A stretch of DNA of 64,000 nucleotides. Source: Rotaria socialis. Taxonomy: Eukaryota > Rotifera > Eurotatoria > Philodinida > Philodinidae. The stretch's first letter is position 1. Every line of letters starts with the position of its first letter. The position numbers were made by a program, and so were the translations under genes. Shown here in pieces: positions 12,386 to 24,207 of this stretch. The notes beneath the pieces were generated by a model. It saw only the letters and a program-made list of their open reading frames with translations, did not search any database and had not been told where the DNA came from. The DNA lies in contig CAJNYU010001571.1 in assembly GCA_905331475.1 (NCBI GenBank), positions 173,010 to 237,009 of the forward strand. The letters are read 5' to 3'.

Positions 12386-14261
12386 CATACAGCAAACACA
12401 GGTGACCAAGCGAAGCATTCATGCAATGTATGCGTTGGATCGAGTTTAAAAAAAGGACAAGAAAAGTTGGCCCGAAGGTACAATACGATGAGAGCAAATA
12501 CTTGCTGTTAGACACCGATGGCAATAGAGAACGTTTGTTCGAGTGTAAGAAGCAGTGGGCAAAAAAAGCGGATCAAGTAGGCACTATCAAACAATATAAC
12601 ATCTGACGAATTATTACTAGTATATATGTATATTTTGATACATATTGTATACAGAAAAGAGATGACGATGATCATGATCATCATCGTCATCATAGTGATT
12701 ATCATTGTACTACAAAAGATCTATCTATCTGTGCTATGAGAACAAGACGAAGAAGAAGAAACGATGAAGAAACCCGACACCATCACTCGTATGTAAACAG
12801 AGCGATAGATGGATAGATAGATATATAGATAGTGTTTCGGCACCACAGTTTGACCTGGATCGTCAAGGATTTTTCCTTTTTCTTCGTTCTGTTCTGTAGA
12901 TGAATGTTTAAAAAACTATGCATATATATATATATATATATAGATGCATATATACATATTCCTTTGGAGTTTTTTTTGTGTCTTTTCATTTTATATAAAT
13001 AAAAAAGAAGTTGTCTCTCACCAACGAATAAGTTGCAATGTAGTTCAAACAATGTTGATGACGGAGGAAAAAATGCCATATACACATACTCATACACGAA
13101 CAGAAAAAAAGGGTGATGTGTTAATAACATAGAATTTTTTTTGCTGCCACGGTGTGTTCCCTTCAACAAGGGATAAAACTGAAGAGAACGAGACTAAGTA
13201 AAAAGCGCGCTTGAGAGAAGAACAGCAAAAGAAAAGCAAAAAAAGAAGAGCACTATATAGTGAGGAGAGAACAAGCAGGCAGCATGCTACTATTTGTCAA
13301 AGCTCGCTTAATGAAAATGACATATTTTTAAATATAAAAAAAGAAAGAAATCAATTAGACTATTTCTTAGTATCATTTGACAATTAATGATGTTTATGTA
13401 TTTCATATTCTCTGGCAACTATAATCAATGAACTTAGTTTGTCTTGAAATCATCATATCATCGCCTACTAAGTATAATCATCAGCATCTTCTTCTTCATA
13501 CTATGTATTGTCTTTAAGTAAAGCGTACAAGGAAAAGAAGAAGGTAACACCGAGCAGGACGGCGACCACAATAGAGAAGAAGAAGAAGAAGAAGAATAAT
13601 AAGAGACACCTTCCTCGTGTATAGCATGCTTCACTGATTTCGAACAAATGACATTGGTAGGCAAGCAAGCAACTAGGCGCATACACTTAAATGCTTATGG
13701 CAAAAAACGACTGACATTCATGCTATCATCATTGTATTCTTTTACGTATATCATCGAGTGACTTGATATTTTTAAATTGAAAAAATACGTTTTCTTTTTT
13801 CTTTTTCTTTTTCTTTAATAGTAAGAAGAAAAAAGGAAATATTCGAGTATTCATTTTTAAATATCATGCGAACAAAAGAAGAAAGTATATGAGTTTATTG
13901 ACTTTTTTCTTAACAGGACCGATGCTGACATCAACAGCCTTGAGAGACAGAGAAAGAAAGGACAGCGAACGAGCGAAACCATGTTTTCCGACTATGCACA
14001 CTTGACTCTTCCTTTTTTCTCTCGTGAAGATAGATCAATACGAACGATAAGGTCTTGAACTTATCATCTCTCTTCTCTTTCCTTTTTCTCATCTTCTTTT
14101 TTACTTACATGATTTTTCTGTGACGACAGACAGTTTTCTTCCTTTTCTTTATACGAACGCCTATTCGCGTTCTTCTAATATGCTTCTTTTCTTTCTTGCT
14201 CGTTTCTGTTACTACTATTTGTGTTCGAGTTACCCCTTCACCGTGTGAATAACAAAACAGC

Positions 14262-14307
<46 letters not shown>

Positions 14308-14911
14308 TTTAAAAGTATAACAAGCGCAACTATTTATACTTATCTATAGTCTACTGTGATGCCGAATCAGTAGCAATAGATTACTGAACAAAGGTGTAAA
14401 AGGAAACTAAAAATAACTTTGACATTCTCATTATATAAGTCTCTATTGATTCAATCTGAAGAGCAAAAGCTCGAAAGAATAAACATGAATCACGAAACAG
14501 TTAAGATTGAATTTTTCTTCTTTGACAACCGCAAGAAGAAAAAGAAAACTATAATTCTAGGTTTTTCTTTTTTCTCAGTGATTTGTATGATTCGAGTCAG
14601 ACAAACGATACGATTGATAGTAATATACACGTATATATAAACATCGAACGAGAAAAAAAAACATAAGTGTCAAACAATGAAAATTTGTATATACAACCAA
14701 CGATCAACTCGTTTATCAATCATCCGACCATGACACTTATTTTACAACGAAAATGTTTCGATTGTCAACAAAGTAACGAAAAGGAAAAAATCTTAGGAAG
14801 AAAGAAAAAAAAGAATTATACTTCTCTTGATACCTATGAATAAAAGCAAAGTTCAAAAGGTAATATCTTGTACCTGGCGCACACAGTTATCGGTGTATTT
14901 TTCTGCATCAT
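7350..14911 (-). CDS. BCL9: BCL9/legless homologue, beta-catenin/Pygopus adaptor of Wnt transcription
   Basis: Seven proposed exons, roughly 1,150-1,200 residues, mostly low-complexity Pro/Met/Gly/His/Gln. Two conserved boxes identify it. HD1 (about 10240-10350) reads VFVFTTQLANEAAEAVLK and matches the Pygo-PHD-binding box of BCL9. HD2 (about 9690-9760) reads LTPERAKHRKNQLNKI and matches the beta-catenin-binding helix. A third conserved-looking block, SPTQMDYNDLG then EGEELVITRHLN, spans the junction near 8880-8955. In the family these proteins tether Pygopus to nuclear beta-catenin/TCF. Exon 1 (14874-14911, 12 codons) is inferred: it ends in phase 2 before GTAC and joins exon 2 (ending at 11202) in frame, across 3.7 kb. 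The stop is at 7350. Poly-Q, Met/His and poly-Ala tracts are listed separately. Identity is firm; the first exon is less sure. Confidence 0.86.
7529..7569 (-). repeat. CAA/CAG repeat encoding poly-Gln in BCL9
   Basis: Mixed CAA and CAG codons give 13 Gln in a row, followed by His-His. Interrupted codon use suggests moderate stability. Confidence 0.85.
7744..7823 (-). repeat. CAC-ATG type repeat encoding a His/Met-rich tract in BCL9
   Basis: Tandem CATCCACACATG-like units encode repeated HPHM and HHPQM blocks, about 25 residues made almost only of His, Met, Pro and Gln. Confidence 0.8.
9597..9648 (-). repeat. GCT/GCC repeat encoding poly-Ala in BCL9
   Basis: A GC[T/C/A] codon run gives about 16-17 consecutive Ala a short way C-terminal to the HD2 helix. 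Confidence 0.85.
11961..12010. repeat. (GAAA)n microsatellite
   Basis: About a dozen AAAG units with two interruptions. Confidence 0.9.
12362..12386. repeat. (AG)n microsatellite
   Basis: A near-perfect AG run of about 12 units, preceded by CAC-rich sequence. Confidence 0.9.
12921..12943. repeat. (AT)n microsatellite
   Basis: A perfect alternating AT run of about 10-11 units, flanked by two copies of atgcatata in opposite orientation. Confidence 0.9.
14263..14307. repeat. (ATC)n microsatellite, 15 units
   Basis: Forty-five bases of perfect ATC trinucleotide repeat inside the proposed first BCL9 intron. Confidence 0.95.
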
Positions 14912-15060
14912 TCTAAGACTAAAATCATTTTGAATATCTAAAAAAACAATCAAAAATCAATTGTTTAACAACGGAACATTTCGTTTTTCAACATTTCTTT
15001 ATTGTACGAGTACAAAAAAAAGAAATAACAACAACAAAAAAACAAAACAATTCCCTTTGT

Positions 15061-18000
15061 TTAATTTGTAAATAACCGTATTGTTGAATCGGCACCTGAT
15101 GTAAATATCCATGGTTGTGTTGGATGAAATAGACAATCTAATATTGATAAATCATTAATTATTTGATGTCCGCGTAAAATTTTAACTGGTACAATGAGTG
15201 GATTTTTCAACAAATCAGAATAAACTGAACAATGTGAAACAATACATGTACCATCATCACTTGTTGATGCAAATAATGGTAATTTTGTATGATAACGCAC
15301 ACAACGTACAGCACGTTTATGATAACGATATGTTTCATATGGTTTAACGGACAAATCTAAATCGAACCAATTGATTTTTGAATCATAACCACCACATAAT
15401 ATATTATCACCTAATGGATGTATATCAATAGATGAAATCCATTTAGTATTAACATAAAGACGTTTTATTAATTGTTGTTTTAATAAATGATAAATTTTAA
15501 TTGAATGCTGTGTTGCGATAATAAATATTGGTTTTGTTGGATGAAATCGTACATTTTGTACAGCACCTTTCAATTGTTTAAATGGATATTGTGAACGTCC
15601 TTTAGATAGATGATGTATTAATATTGATTTGGATTGTGATTGATCCGAGCGTGGAATTAAAACGCATGCTAAATAATCACCACGTGCTTGCCATTCAATT
15701 TGACGTACTGGTATTGGATGTGTTATTGTTAAACGAATGTATTTATCAGTTTCATCTGATGTTTTTGACCATTGACAATCATCATTGTTCGATGCATCAT
15801 ATGATAGCTGTTTGACAAATTCTTCTGTAAATAAAGTTTTAGCATTTTCACCTAAAAAATACGATGAAAAAAATAGTTCAAGAAAATTTATTTATAATAA
15901 CAGAGAAAATATTTGATAGTAGTCTATTGAAGCGTCTCGTGATTTCTCAGAATAAGCTACTATTCTAAATGGAGTAAATTTTTAGAAGTCATAAAAGTTA
16001 TAAAAATGAACAGCGAACTTTTTGATACAAAAAATTGAAAAAAAAAGCTGATGAATTATTTATTAGAATATATTTTACAATAATTTGCTTCAAAAATACG
16101 TCAAGATATGATTTACTTCACTGTAAATGTTACTTAAACAAAATCTTCTGGTGAAATAAAAGGATTCAAGTTCGTTGATATTCTATCTTCTAATCGAATA
16201 TTAACTTTTGAAATGGAAACGCGTTTAACGTTATAAAATATCAGAACAATCCTTTTTCTTTCTATAGAATATTTACCAATTTCTTTTACTAAAAGGACCG
16301 CTCTTTTCTTCTCAGTCGTACTGGTTTTTTTTTCACCAAAGAAAAAAATTGAAAAATAATATCTTTCTAAACGACAACAATAGACTGTCGATCATACCGT
16401 ATTTTACACAAGTACACATAGAAAGAGAAGGATATATGATATGATCCGAGAAAAATACTTGAAGCTCTATAAAATGTACTGATCAATATTTTTTTCTTTT
16501 TCTTTTTCTTTCAACTGTTACAAAATATAACTTTTTTTATTAGTGCATTTTTTTTTATCAAGAACGATATTTTCTTTTTCCACACTGTAAACTTTATGAA
16601 TTACTAGCAGTTTACATAGCAGATATACAACTCAAACATGTAAAGACGAATAGTATATGTTTAATCATATCCCAAAAGGTTCTACTTGAGAGGAAAACAG
16701 AAAAAAATTCAACAAAATGATCAATAAAGAGCTGAACGAGTTCGATTTATATATTTTTATTGACTCTGCCATTAATTCAAGTTATTCATTCAAAACTAAG
16801 CTTATTAGACAAGTATAATATATGTATTTCCTACATCTACATCAGTTGTACCGGAATTTTCTTAAAGTGATCATCTCATCAGATCGAAGCGCTTAAATTT
16901 TACAGGTCACGATAATCGTTGAAATACAATAACGATTTGATCTTATGAAAAACAGAAGAGTAGGTTTCTTTCTCGTTCTTATCGCATTAGTAAATCTAGA
17001 AAAATTGTATGTTGCTTTTATTTTTGCGAATAAAACTAGAAACGTGATATTTTATAACGAAAAATAAGTCTCAATAATATGACTCACTAGTAACAGATTT
17101 TCAAAAAAGAAAAATCGAGTATCATACCTAATTTTGGATTGATCATTAAAATTTGTGACCCAGTAGCAACTGTTAATAATGATAAAACAGGATTCCATTG
17201 AAGAGAAACAACTGGTTTATCAAATTGAAAAACATTCATACATCTTGTTGTAGCTATTTCCCAGATTCTAACAGTACAATCATCACTACCACTTGCCAGC
17301 CATTGTCCAGATGAATGACATGTTAAACAACGTATCATATTTTTATGTCCTTCATAAATCAATGATTGTACTATTGGATATGGATGTAAATCTTGTGGTT
17401 TAGGTTTATCAGGTATAAGATCATTTATATTAGTTATATTTGCTTTCAAACGTTTTTGTCTTGGACATAGATAAAGATCAAGACAACGTTGAAAACGTTC
17501 ATAAACAAACTGATCATACACCGGTACTTGACGAAGACTTGAATATTTCTTTGGTACAAATATTGTTTTAGTTTGACGTTCATTTTCATCATAATCAGAT
17601 TCCATTTTAGTTTTTAATGCTTCAACTTCAGCATCGTCAAGTAAATATTCAACCGATGGATTATACGACTCGTGATGACCAGGTAATTCCAGTTTCGGTG
17701 CTGGAATATTTGAACGTGGTAAATTTGTTTTTGGTTCATCCGACCATAAGTCATAGTTATTTGAAAGTAATGGATCTTCTTTTGGTGGCACTGGCTTAAT
17801 CCAACCCATTTTAATTGCATGTAAATATTTTCCAACTTTTAAACGTTCCCATTTCGATGGAATAAATGATGCCTTCGATTCAGGAGTGTTGATTATTGGA
17901 TGTATCATTACTTCAGATGAAAACGTATCTAACCATGGCTCATAGACTTGATCATCGGGATTTGTTTTAGCATTTTTTACTTGTTGCATCAATGCTATAT

Positions 18001-18280
18001 CTTCATTTGTCAATGTTATATTTTGTCCAGTTAAATCATCATAAACTGTACGCCAATAATCAGCATTTTCCATTTTTTCAAGAAATTCATCGATATCATC
18101 GGTTTTACCGGCTGATATGGGTTTAAGAATCTTTTTTGCATCCAGATCATAACCAATATGGTCATGATTCTCATACCATTTTAATGGTATATCAGAGCCG
18201 ATTGTATTTGATGGTACTTCCTCATCGGAATCAGTTTCATCAGTACTTGTAGATGAATCTTTACGTTTTACTGATGTCAT
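15061..18280 (-). CDS. BOP1: BOP1, WD-repeat ribosome biogenesis factor
   Basis: Two exons (17128-18280 and 15061-15851) join in phase across a 1.28 kb intron to give 647 residues. BOP1 works with PES1 and WDR12 in the nucleolus to mature 28S/5.8S rRNA and the large ribosomal subunit. An acidic N-terminus (TDSDEE) is followed by the BOP1NT region: [27 protein letters not shown] and [23 protein letters not shown] are all typical of the family. A WD40 propeller follows ([19 protein letters not shown], then repeats in exon 2 ending in [14 protein letters not shown]). The protein is slightly shorter than human BOP1 (about 746 residues). It starts at the only upstream ATG and ends at TAA 15061-15063. 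The flanks carry nothing odd. Confidence 0.95.
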
Positions 18281-20831
18281 CGTTTAAAAAAAGTTGAATA
18301 TGAATGAACAAAAGAAAAGAAAATAATATCTATTTCAATGATTGGTTATAATGAGCTAATCAATTGAATTGAATTCAAATGAAACTAATGACATCTATTG
18401 AATGAAAAGCAACTCGGCATAGTATAAAGTAAACTAGATAGAATTAGAAGTGTTTCAATTAGAAATAACTTGGATTACTTTCTTAGTAATGAAGATAATT
18501 GAAATAAATATTAATTAATGCAGTAATGCACTCGAAAATAAATCAATCATTCGCACGATCTACGCAATAGCATGAATGAGTCATGATCTGGATCTAGAGA
18601 GTTACAGAGCTAAAATCAGGGGCCGCGCGAAGAGTCTAAGATTGGGGGGGGGGGTAGGGGTGGCCCTTTAGGTTAATTTANGTAAACGTTTTTTTCTTAA
18701 TATTAAGTGTTAAGTAAAACCACTTAATTAACTCTCTTAATTAACTCAAATTAAAATCAACGGTCCACCTCTAGGGGGGGGGTGTAAAATGTAAAAAAAA
18801 TTTAAGAGATTTCTTTTATCTCTGAACCTTAAAAGCTGCATATGGTATTAAGTAAGTTATAATTTGTCTTTTAGATTATGAAAATTTGGTTTGTGTACAG
18901 TTTATACGATTTGCGGAAAAAAAACAAAGTGAACTATACACTTTGCTCACAAAATACAGAGTGTACTGTACATTTTGTTTTAGATTTCCATTGGAAACAC
19001 TGTGTGCCAGTAGAGCAAGGTGTACGTACAGTCTGAAAATAAAATTTTTGGCTTAGCAAAGTGTACGCGTACACTGTGCTTAGAGATCCTATTAAAAACA
19101 GCGGTCGTGGTACCCAACTTCAACAGATCAGGATGTTTTGAAACTTAGCAAAATATTGCATTCTTTTATTTTATAGACAAAACTCATGGAAGGCTACCCC
19201 TTATTATCGTAGATAAAAACATCATTCGATCAAAAGAATTATCATTGGAATACTTTTTTAAACAAAACAAGATAGATTTCAATAGTTATTTTCGTTTCAT
19301 AATCCTTCTATTCATAATACATTCGTGCCAGATCAAAATTTAATAGCGACACTATGAAATCATTTATTGTTATTCAAGTTTTGTTCAGCAATTTTTAAAT
19401 ATTAGATCAATGTTATCATAGTGAAATTGTAGTCATAACATTTGATCTTTTTATATTCGTCTAGCACTATGTCCATTCAATGACATGGTCATATTTGCTG
19501 CTAGTGTATGACAGAATAATAGATATTCTACGATCACTTTGGAATCAATGAAATTTTCAATGCCAATCGGTTGTCTACTTCGTATCTTTACAAAGGTTTT
19601 ATTTTTTATTCAATCAACATATTCGGAAGAAATCTAGTATACTCCAATAAATCAAATGGTGGACAGTCAGCTCGATTTGGATACAAAAAATAAATTCTGT
19701 GCACAATTCTGATACATTGATACTTTTACAGTTGAAATAAAACGATAAAAGTCAGTTGTAAATTCTGCATATGAAAGTAAAAGTAATCAGATTCGTTCTT
19801 ATATTTCTCAAATTCAAAGAATGGAAATTTTCTTGGTTGAAGTTATTAGTCACTGTTGCGAGAGCTTACCTTTGTAAGATACATCAGATTTCTCTGATTC
19901 TATTGCAATTATAATTGGATTTCTCGTTGATGAATAAATCAACATAAAAAGTAGCTACACGCTTATTCATACAAATATCAGACAATAAAGAAGATATTAT
20001 GGCTAAATGAAAAATTGAAATAGTTTCTTAGTGCACGTAGTTCTCATAGGCTCGACTCAAAGCGATAAATTGTTTCGTAGAATTTTTCATGTCAGGTGAA
20101 AATTATAAAAAAAATTAAGTTACTTCATACCGTTAGATTAGCTATCTTACTTTTTGATAATTTTTCTAAAAAAATTGATTCAATTAATATTAGCCGATTT
20201 ATTTGTTCATAATATGCTTGTTAATGAACTCGTACAGTTTTTTTGTCATAGAATCCATAATGATTTGCAGCGACAATTGACTAAATAATCACAAGAAAGT
20301 TTTAACAAAAAATGAAAAACCATCATTCAGTACTTCTGATGATATCGTTGTTCCTATGATATGCTTAGTATTCAATGAAATGATGTAGCACATTTCACAT
20401 GCAGTTCTTTTTCAAACAATTTTACTGACAAATAACAGAACATTTCAGTACATTGATTGGTCCATAGAGAAAAATATGAAAGTATGAACATCATCGATAG
20501 CAGATAACACATCACTATTTAATAGTAAAAGAAATTTTGTTAAATTCACATGTAAATAAATGTGTCAGCATGAACTAATATTTTTTATTCGCGTTTAAAA
20601 CCAAATGACAAAGACACCAATAGAAATTCGTTTTTTCAATCATGATTAAATATATAATATATACAAATATGTTTAGAATAGGAATAAAATAGAGCATAAA
20701 CAGAGAAAATCTAATAGGAAAATAAATCAAGAAGTGAACAAGACGCAGACAATAAAAAAACTGAATCAACATGCAAGATTGTAGTCATCGTTAATGTAGA
20801 ATGTTTAAACATAGTTGTTAAGCAATAAGAT
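18281..20831. other. Intergenic spacer with repeat fragments and one ambiguous base
   Basis: No convincing exon. At 18620-18800 there are G-runs (about 10 and 8-9 G), a short GC-rich patch and an N at 18681, suggesting a collapsed or poorly read repeat. The palindrome cluster at 18920-19085 is listed separately. The rest is AT-rich. Confidence 0.65.
18920..19085. repeat. Cluster of GTGTAC palindromes
   Basis: Four related boxes: near 18925 (aagtgaactatacactt), near 18960 (gagtgtactgtacatt), near 19019 (ggtgtacgtacagt) and at about 19059-19076, where agtgtacgcgtacact is a perfect 16-bp palindrome. The spacing is irregular (30-60 bp). Confidence 0.7.
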
Positions 20832-23800
20832 TTATTCCCGACTGCCGAATAAAGTAAGAATATATAGAAATATGTAAACAATATCAATATAAAGCATAAT
20901 TGATGCGCAGATATGATCTTCGGCACTTATTTCATGTCGTTTTCCACCCATAATCAATTGTGTATCAACAGCCAAGAACTAAATGGAGAAGGTAATTTGA
21001 TTTATTTTCTTAACAATTAAAACTTACAATCGAAAAAGCTATTGCTCCAAGGCCCCCATAGATTGTATACAATATCTTAAATAAATAATTTTGTTTTTCT
21101 TCTAATATTAATATTTTTTGTTATTTTTTAATACTCACTTTTGAATAAATAAAAATGCAGACAATTCCAAAGATGAAAAGTCCCAATGACATAACAAATA
21201 TAACTCCCATACATGATGTGAAGTCAAATTTAGTTTGAAATGAAAACAATGTAACACCTAAACAAACACCTGTTGTTATACCAACGGCTATTAAAATCGA
21301 TGCAACATCATAATATGCTGAAATCATGCCCATCTAAAAACAATTACAAAAAAGACAGTTGAGAAATCCATAAGACTCAAATCGAATCATACCATATAAC
21401 CCATAGATATTGTCTAAAATTAAAAAAAGGTTATTTGTATTTCATTTCATCTTATTTGAAATTCTATTTTACCAAAAGGCCAAGTAAAACAAGATTAAGT
21501 GGATATCTACGTGCTATACGTTTCGAACAAATCAATACGAAATATGTAACCAAGAAAACAGCATAAGATGTGTAATAAAGCCATTGCCCATTGGAACTGC
21601 GTACGTAGTTACGAACCGATGGTCTAGAATATATATGTACAGATTAAATATACTTTCACAAAACTTTTTATTATATAAAACAAATGAACATACGTAAAAT
21701 GAAATATTGCAATGATGCCAAATGTAACTGCCAATTGAATCATAAGAATCGAATAAACCTATTTTTGTAAAAAGATGAATTATAAAAAAATGAAATTTTA
21801 GTAGCTGTCAATTGTACAAACCTTTCGAATAAATACACGCCGTATTTCTTTACTTTCCAACCCATTGAAATTTCCCCATTCACCACTGCCTTGCTCATCA
21901 TCTTTGTAAAAGAAAAATAAGTATCAATCAGTAGACAATTAACCATACAAACTAGCAGAGCATTTAGATAAGAGTTCAAGCAAATAGCTGATTTACATTC
22001 ACAAACATGGACATACTATCGAAGTTTATTTTCTTTTTTTTTATCAGATACACGGTTATATTTATTTTTCATCTTGATGATTTAGAAAGTCTCTTATGAA
22101 CACTTCAGATGATTTCTTTGGCTTGTCAAAGATTTACAAAATATTCGTATGAACAGCAATGACAAAGAAAATTACAAAGAATAATGATAGTTAAATATAG
22201 TTATAAAGTAGAAGAGGTGAAGCTGTTAATGTGGTACTGTTTTGTTCAGATATTTATTGTTTTTTTTTATGTCAATACATATAATGGTTACCAATGCTTT
22301 TTCCAATAACAGAGAAAATTACGAGCCTAGACTTCTTCTGAGAGCAGTTTGCTTCTGTTGAAATTTAAGTTTTCTATACGACATTCTACGGTTCTGAAAT
22401 AAAGAAAATAGATACTTGACCCCGACAACTTTTACATTCTTTCTTCGAGAGAAGAAGCGCCGATTTAAGAATTCCACGATCTCTATTATAGATTTTGAAC
22501 AGCCTGAAATTTAGTGTAGCTCATATTGACTAAATGTGTCCTTCTCAATTTTAATTTCATGGCTGTTTTTCAGTGAAACATAAGATAATAAATCTTCTTC
22601 ACAATTCTCATCATAGTTTGTTTTCAATTAGATGATCTTGACGATTAAATATAATAACGAACCGATTCTACTAATCTGCATATTTATTTTTGACTTCGCA
22701 CTATATCTGTTTATTACATAATATCACTTCTTCTGAGCTTCCATTTTTTTTTGAGGCAGATCTGATTAAGTCAAACTTTCTTCTATTTTCTAGAAAATTC
22801 TTTATGTAGAATTTTCAACTCATTCTGAAATTACGGAAATTTTTCTATCAGCTATTTGCATTTTATGGATCAACAGAATCTAAATGATATTTTAAAATAC
22901 TTCATGATGATCTTACATTTTATCTGTTTTTCCAATTTACATGCATCACGAACACTGATGTTTCATCAGCCACTATTGAATTCTGGTTTTTGTTTTGTAA
23001 CTACTGCTTACATTATTTTTCATCCACGTAAGACAAAAAATCACACTGATTAATCGTATTATACGAATATAATAATTTCGAGTGGAAAGTAAAATACAAC
23101 TAATTTGTTGAATTGCTGATCAAAATGATATAACCGAAAAGCTACCATTATGAAAAGGAGTGCGAAGCAAAAGCAACGAAGAAAAAAATACTTGTATTTA
23201 CAAAGTTTAGAAGAATATTTCAATCGAGAATCTTTTTATACATTTATACCTTAAATATGAATGATTCATTTTTCTTATTCTTTTCTTCATATGACAAGTG
23301 CAGTTAATATTGTATTATGAGCCAGAATTGCTTCGCTTTACGGGATAAACACAAGGAAGCTACCCAGTAGGCGCAGCAAGCAAAGCGAAATTTCAAATAA
23401 ATAACAACAGAATGTATACGGTCGTACTATATATTGTATCGTGTAGCAACAGATCATCTAATGTTAAACAAAAAGAATAAACTCGAGGAAATAAATTTTA
23501 GATTTATCGGTATTGTTAATGACAATTACGAGCAAAGACTTAACGATGTTTCATTTTCATTCATAAAAGAAAATCCTACCCCGATGCGCAGAGCCGAGTT
23601 TTAATCGCTCGTTGTTACTGTCACTTGTACTCGACATCAATGGAAGCGTTTTATTTTTCTCTTAGATATCTACAAGATAACTGCACATGTCATGAGAATG
23701 TATAAATGTGACCAAAATATAGTAGTGAGTCGTTTTCTTTCCTTCAAACGATAGATACAAAAATAAAAGATAATCAGTAAACTTTTTATTATCAATAAAT

Positions 23801-24207
23801 TGATAATAATTTCTATTGTCGATGAATTACTACCTGAAGATAGACCTGCAAAGTTGTAGTCTATTAATAAGCTAGAAAAAAGAATTTTAAACATTAAATT
23901 AAGGCTAACCTTTTGGAAAATTAGGGCGTGGTAACATAGGCGGCGGTTGAAATGGCATATTATTTTGACCAAAACCACCGCCTAAAATATTATATAAATA
24001 TAAATAAAACGTGGAAATTATTCAAAAGTCACAAGACTAACCCTGTTGAGGTGGATAGGGGGGAAATTCACCAGGTTGTTGAGGTGGATAGGAGGGAAAT
24101 CCACCAGGTTGTTGAGGTGGATAGGATGAAAATCCACCAGGTTGTTGAAATGGGTAAGCCTGTTGACCTTCGGTTGATGGGCCATAAGGATTTCGATCTT
24201 GATTCAT
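20832..24207 (-). CDS. Lifeguard/GRINA-type TMBIM (Bax-inhibitor-1 family) membrane protein
   Basis: Roughly nine exons. The N-terminus (24042-24207) is cytosolic and Pro/Gln-rich, with three near-repeats of YPPQQPGGF, as in GRINA/LFG proteins. A second exon (about 23911-23982), a possible 12-nt microexon (23834-23845) and a 1.9 kb intron follow. The membrane core then reads IRRVFIRKVYSILMIQLAVT, with AYYDVASILIAVGITTGVCL, FSFQTKFDFTSCMGVIFV and FLAVDTQLIMGGKRHEIS. The core has the seven-helix BI-1 pattern, and the C-terminal part has the conserved D-T-Q and the E-D-H-I region ending with the helix YIDIVYIFLYIL. Family members sit in ER/Golgi or plasma membrane, affect Ca2+ leak and dampen cell death. 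GRINA (TMBIM3) or LFG2 is the closest type; I cannot separate them. Confidence 0.9.

Larger units (their letters stand above)
11203..14873 (-). other. Proposed 3.7 kb first intron of BCL9, microsatellite-rich
   Basis: No coding exon is seen on either strand. The region is dense in A/G and C/T tracts and simple repeats. If exon 1 is right, this is the largest intron in the window and a natural place for regulatory DNA; otherwise it is the 5' intergenic region of BCL9. Confidence 0.55.

Noticed and set aside
11326-12606. Several overlapping open frames on both strands
   Set aside because: All follow A/G or C/T tracts, so their translations are Arg/Glu or Ser/Leu/Phe runs. They lie in the proposed BCL9 first intron and no splice-consistent gene emerges.
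23325-23395. Inverted repeat ttcgcttt...aaagcgaa in the Lifeguard intron
   Set aside because: Arms of only 8 bp with a loop of about 45 nt; too weak to call an element.
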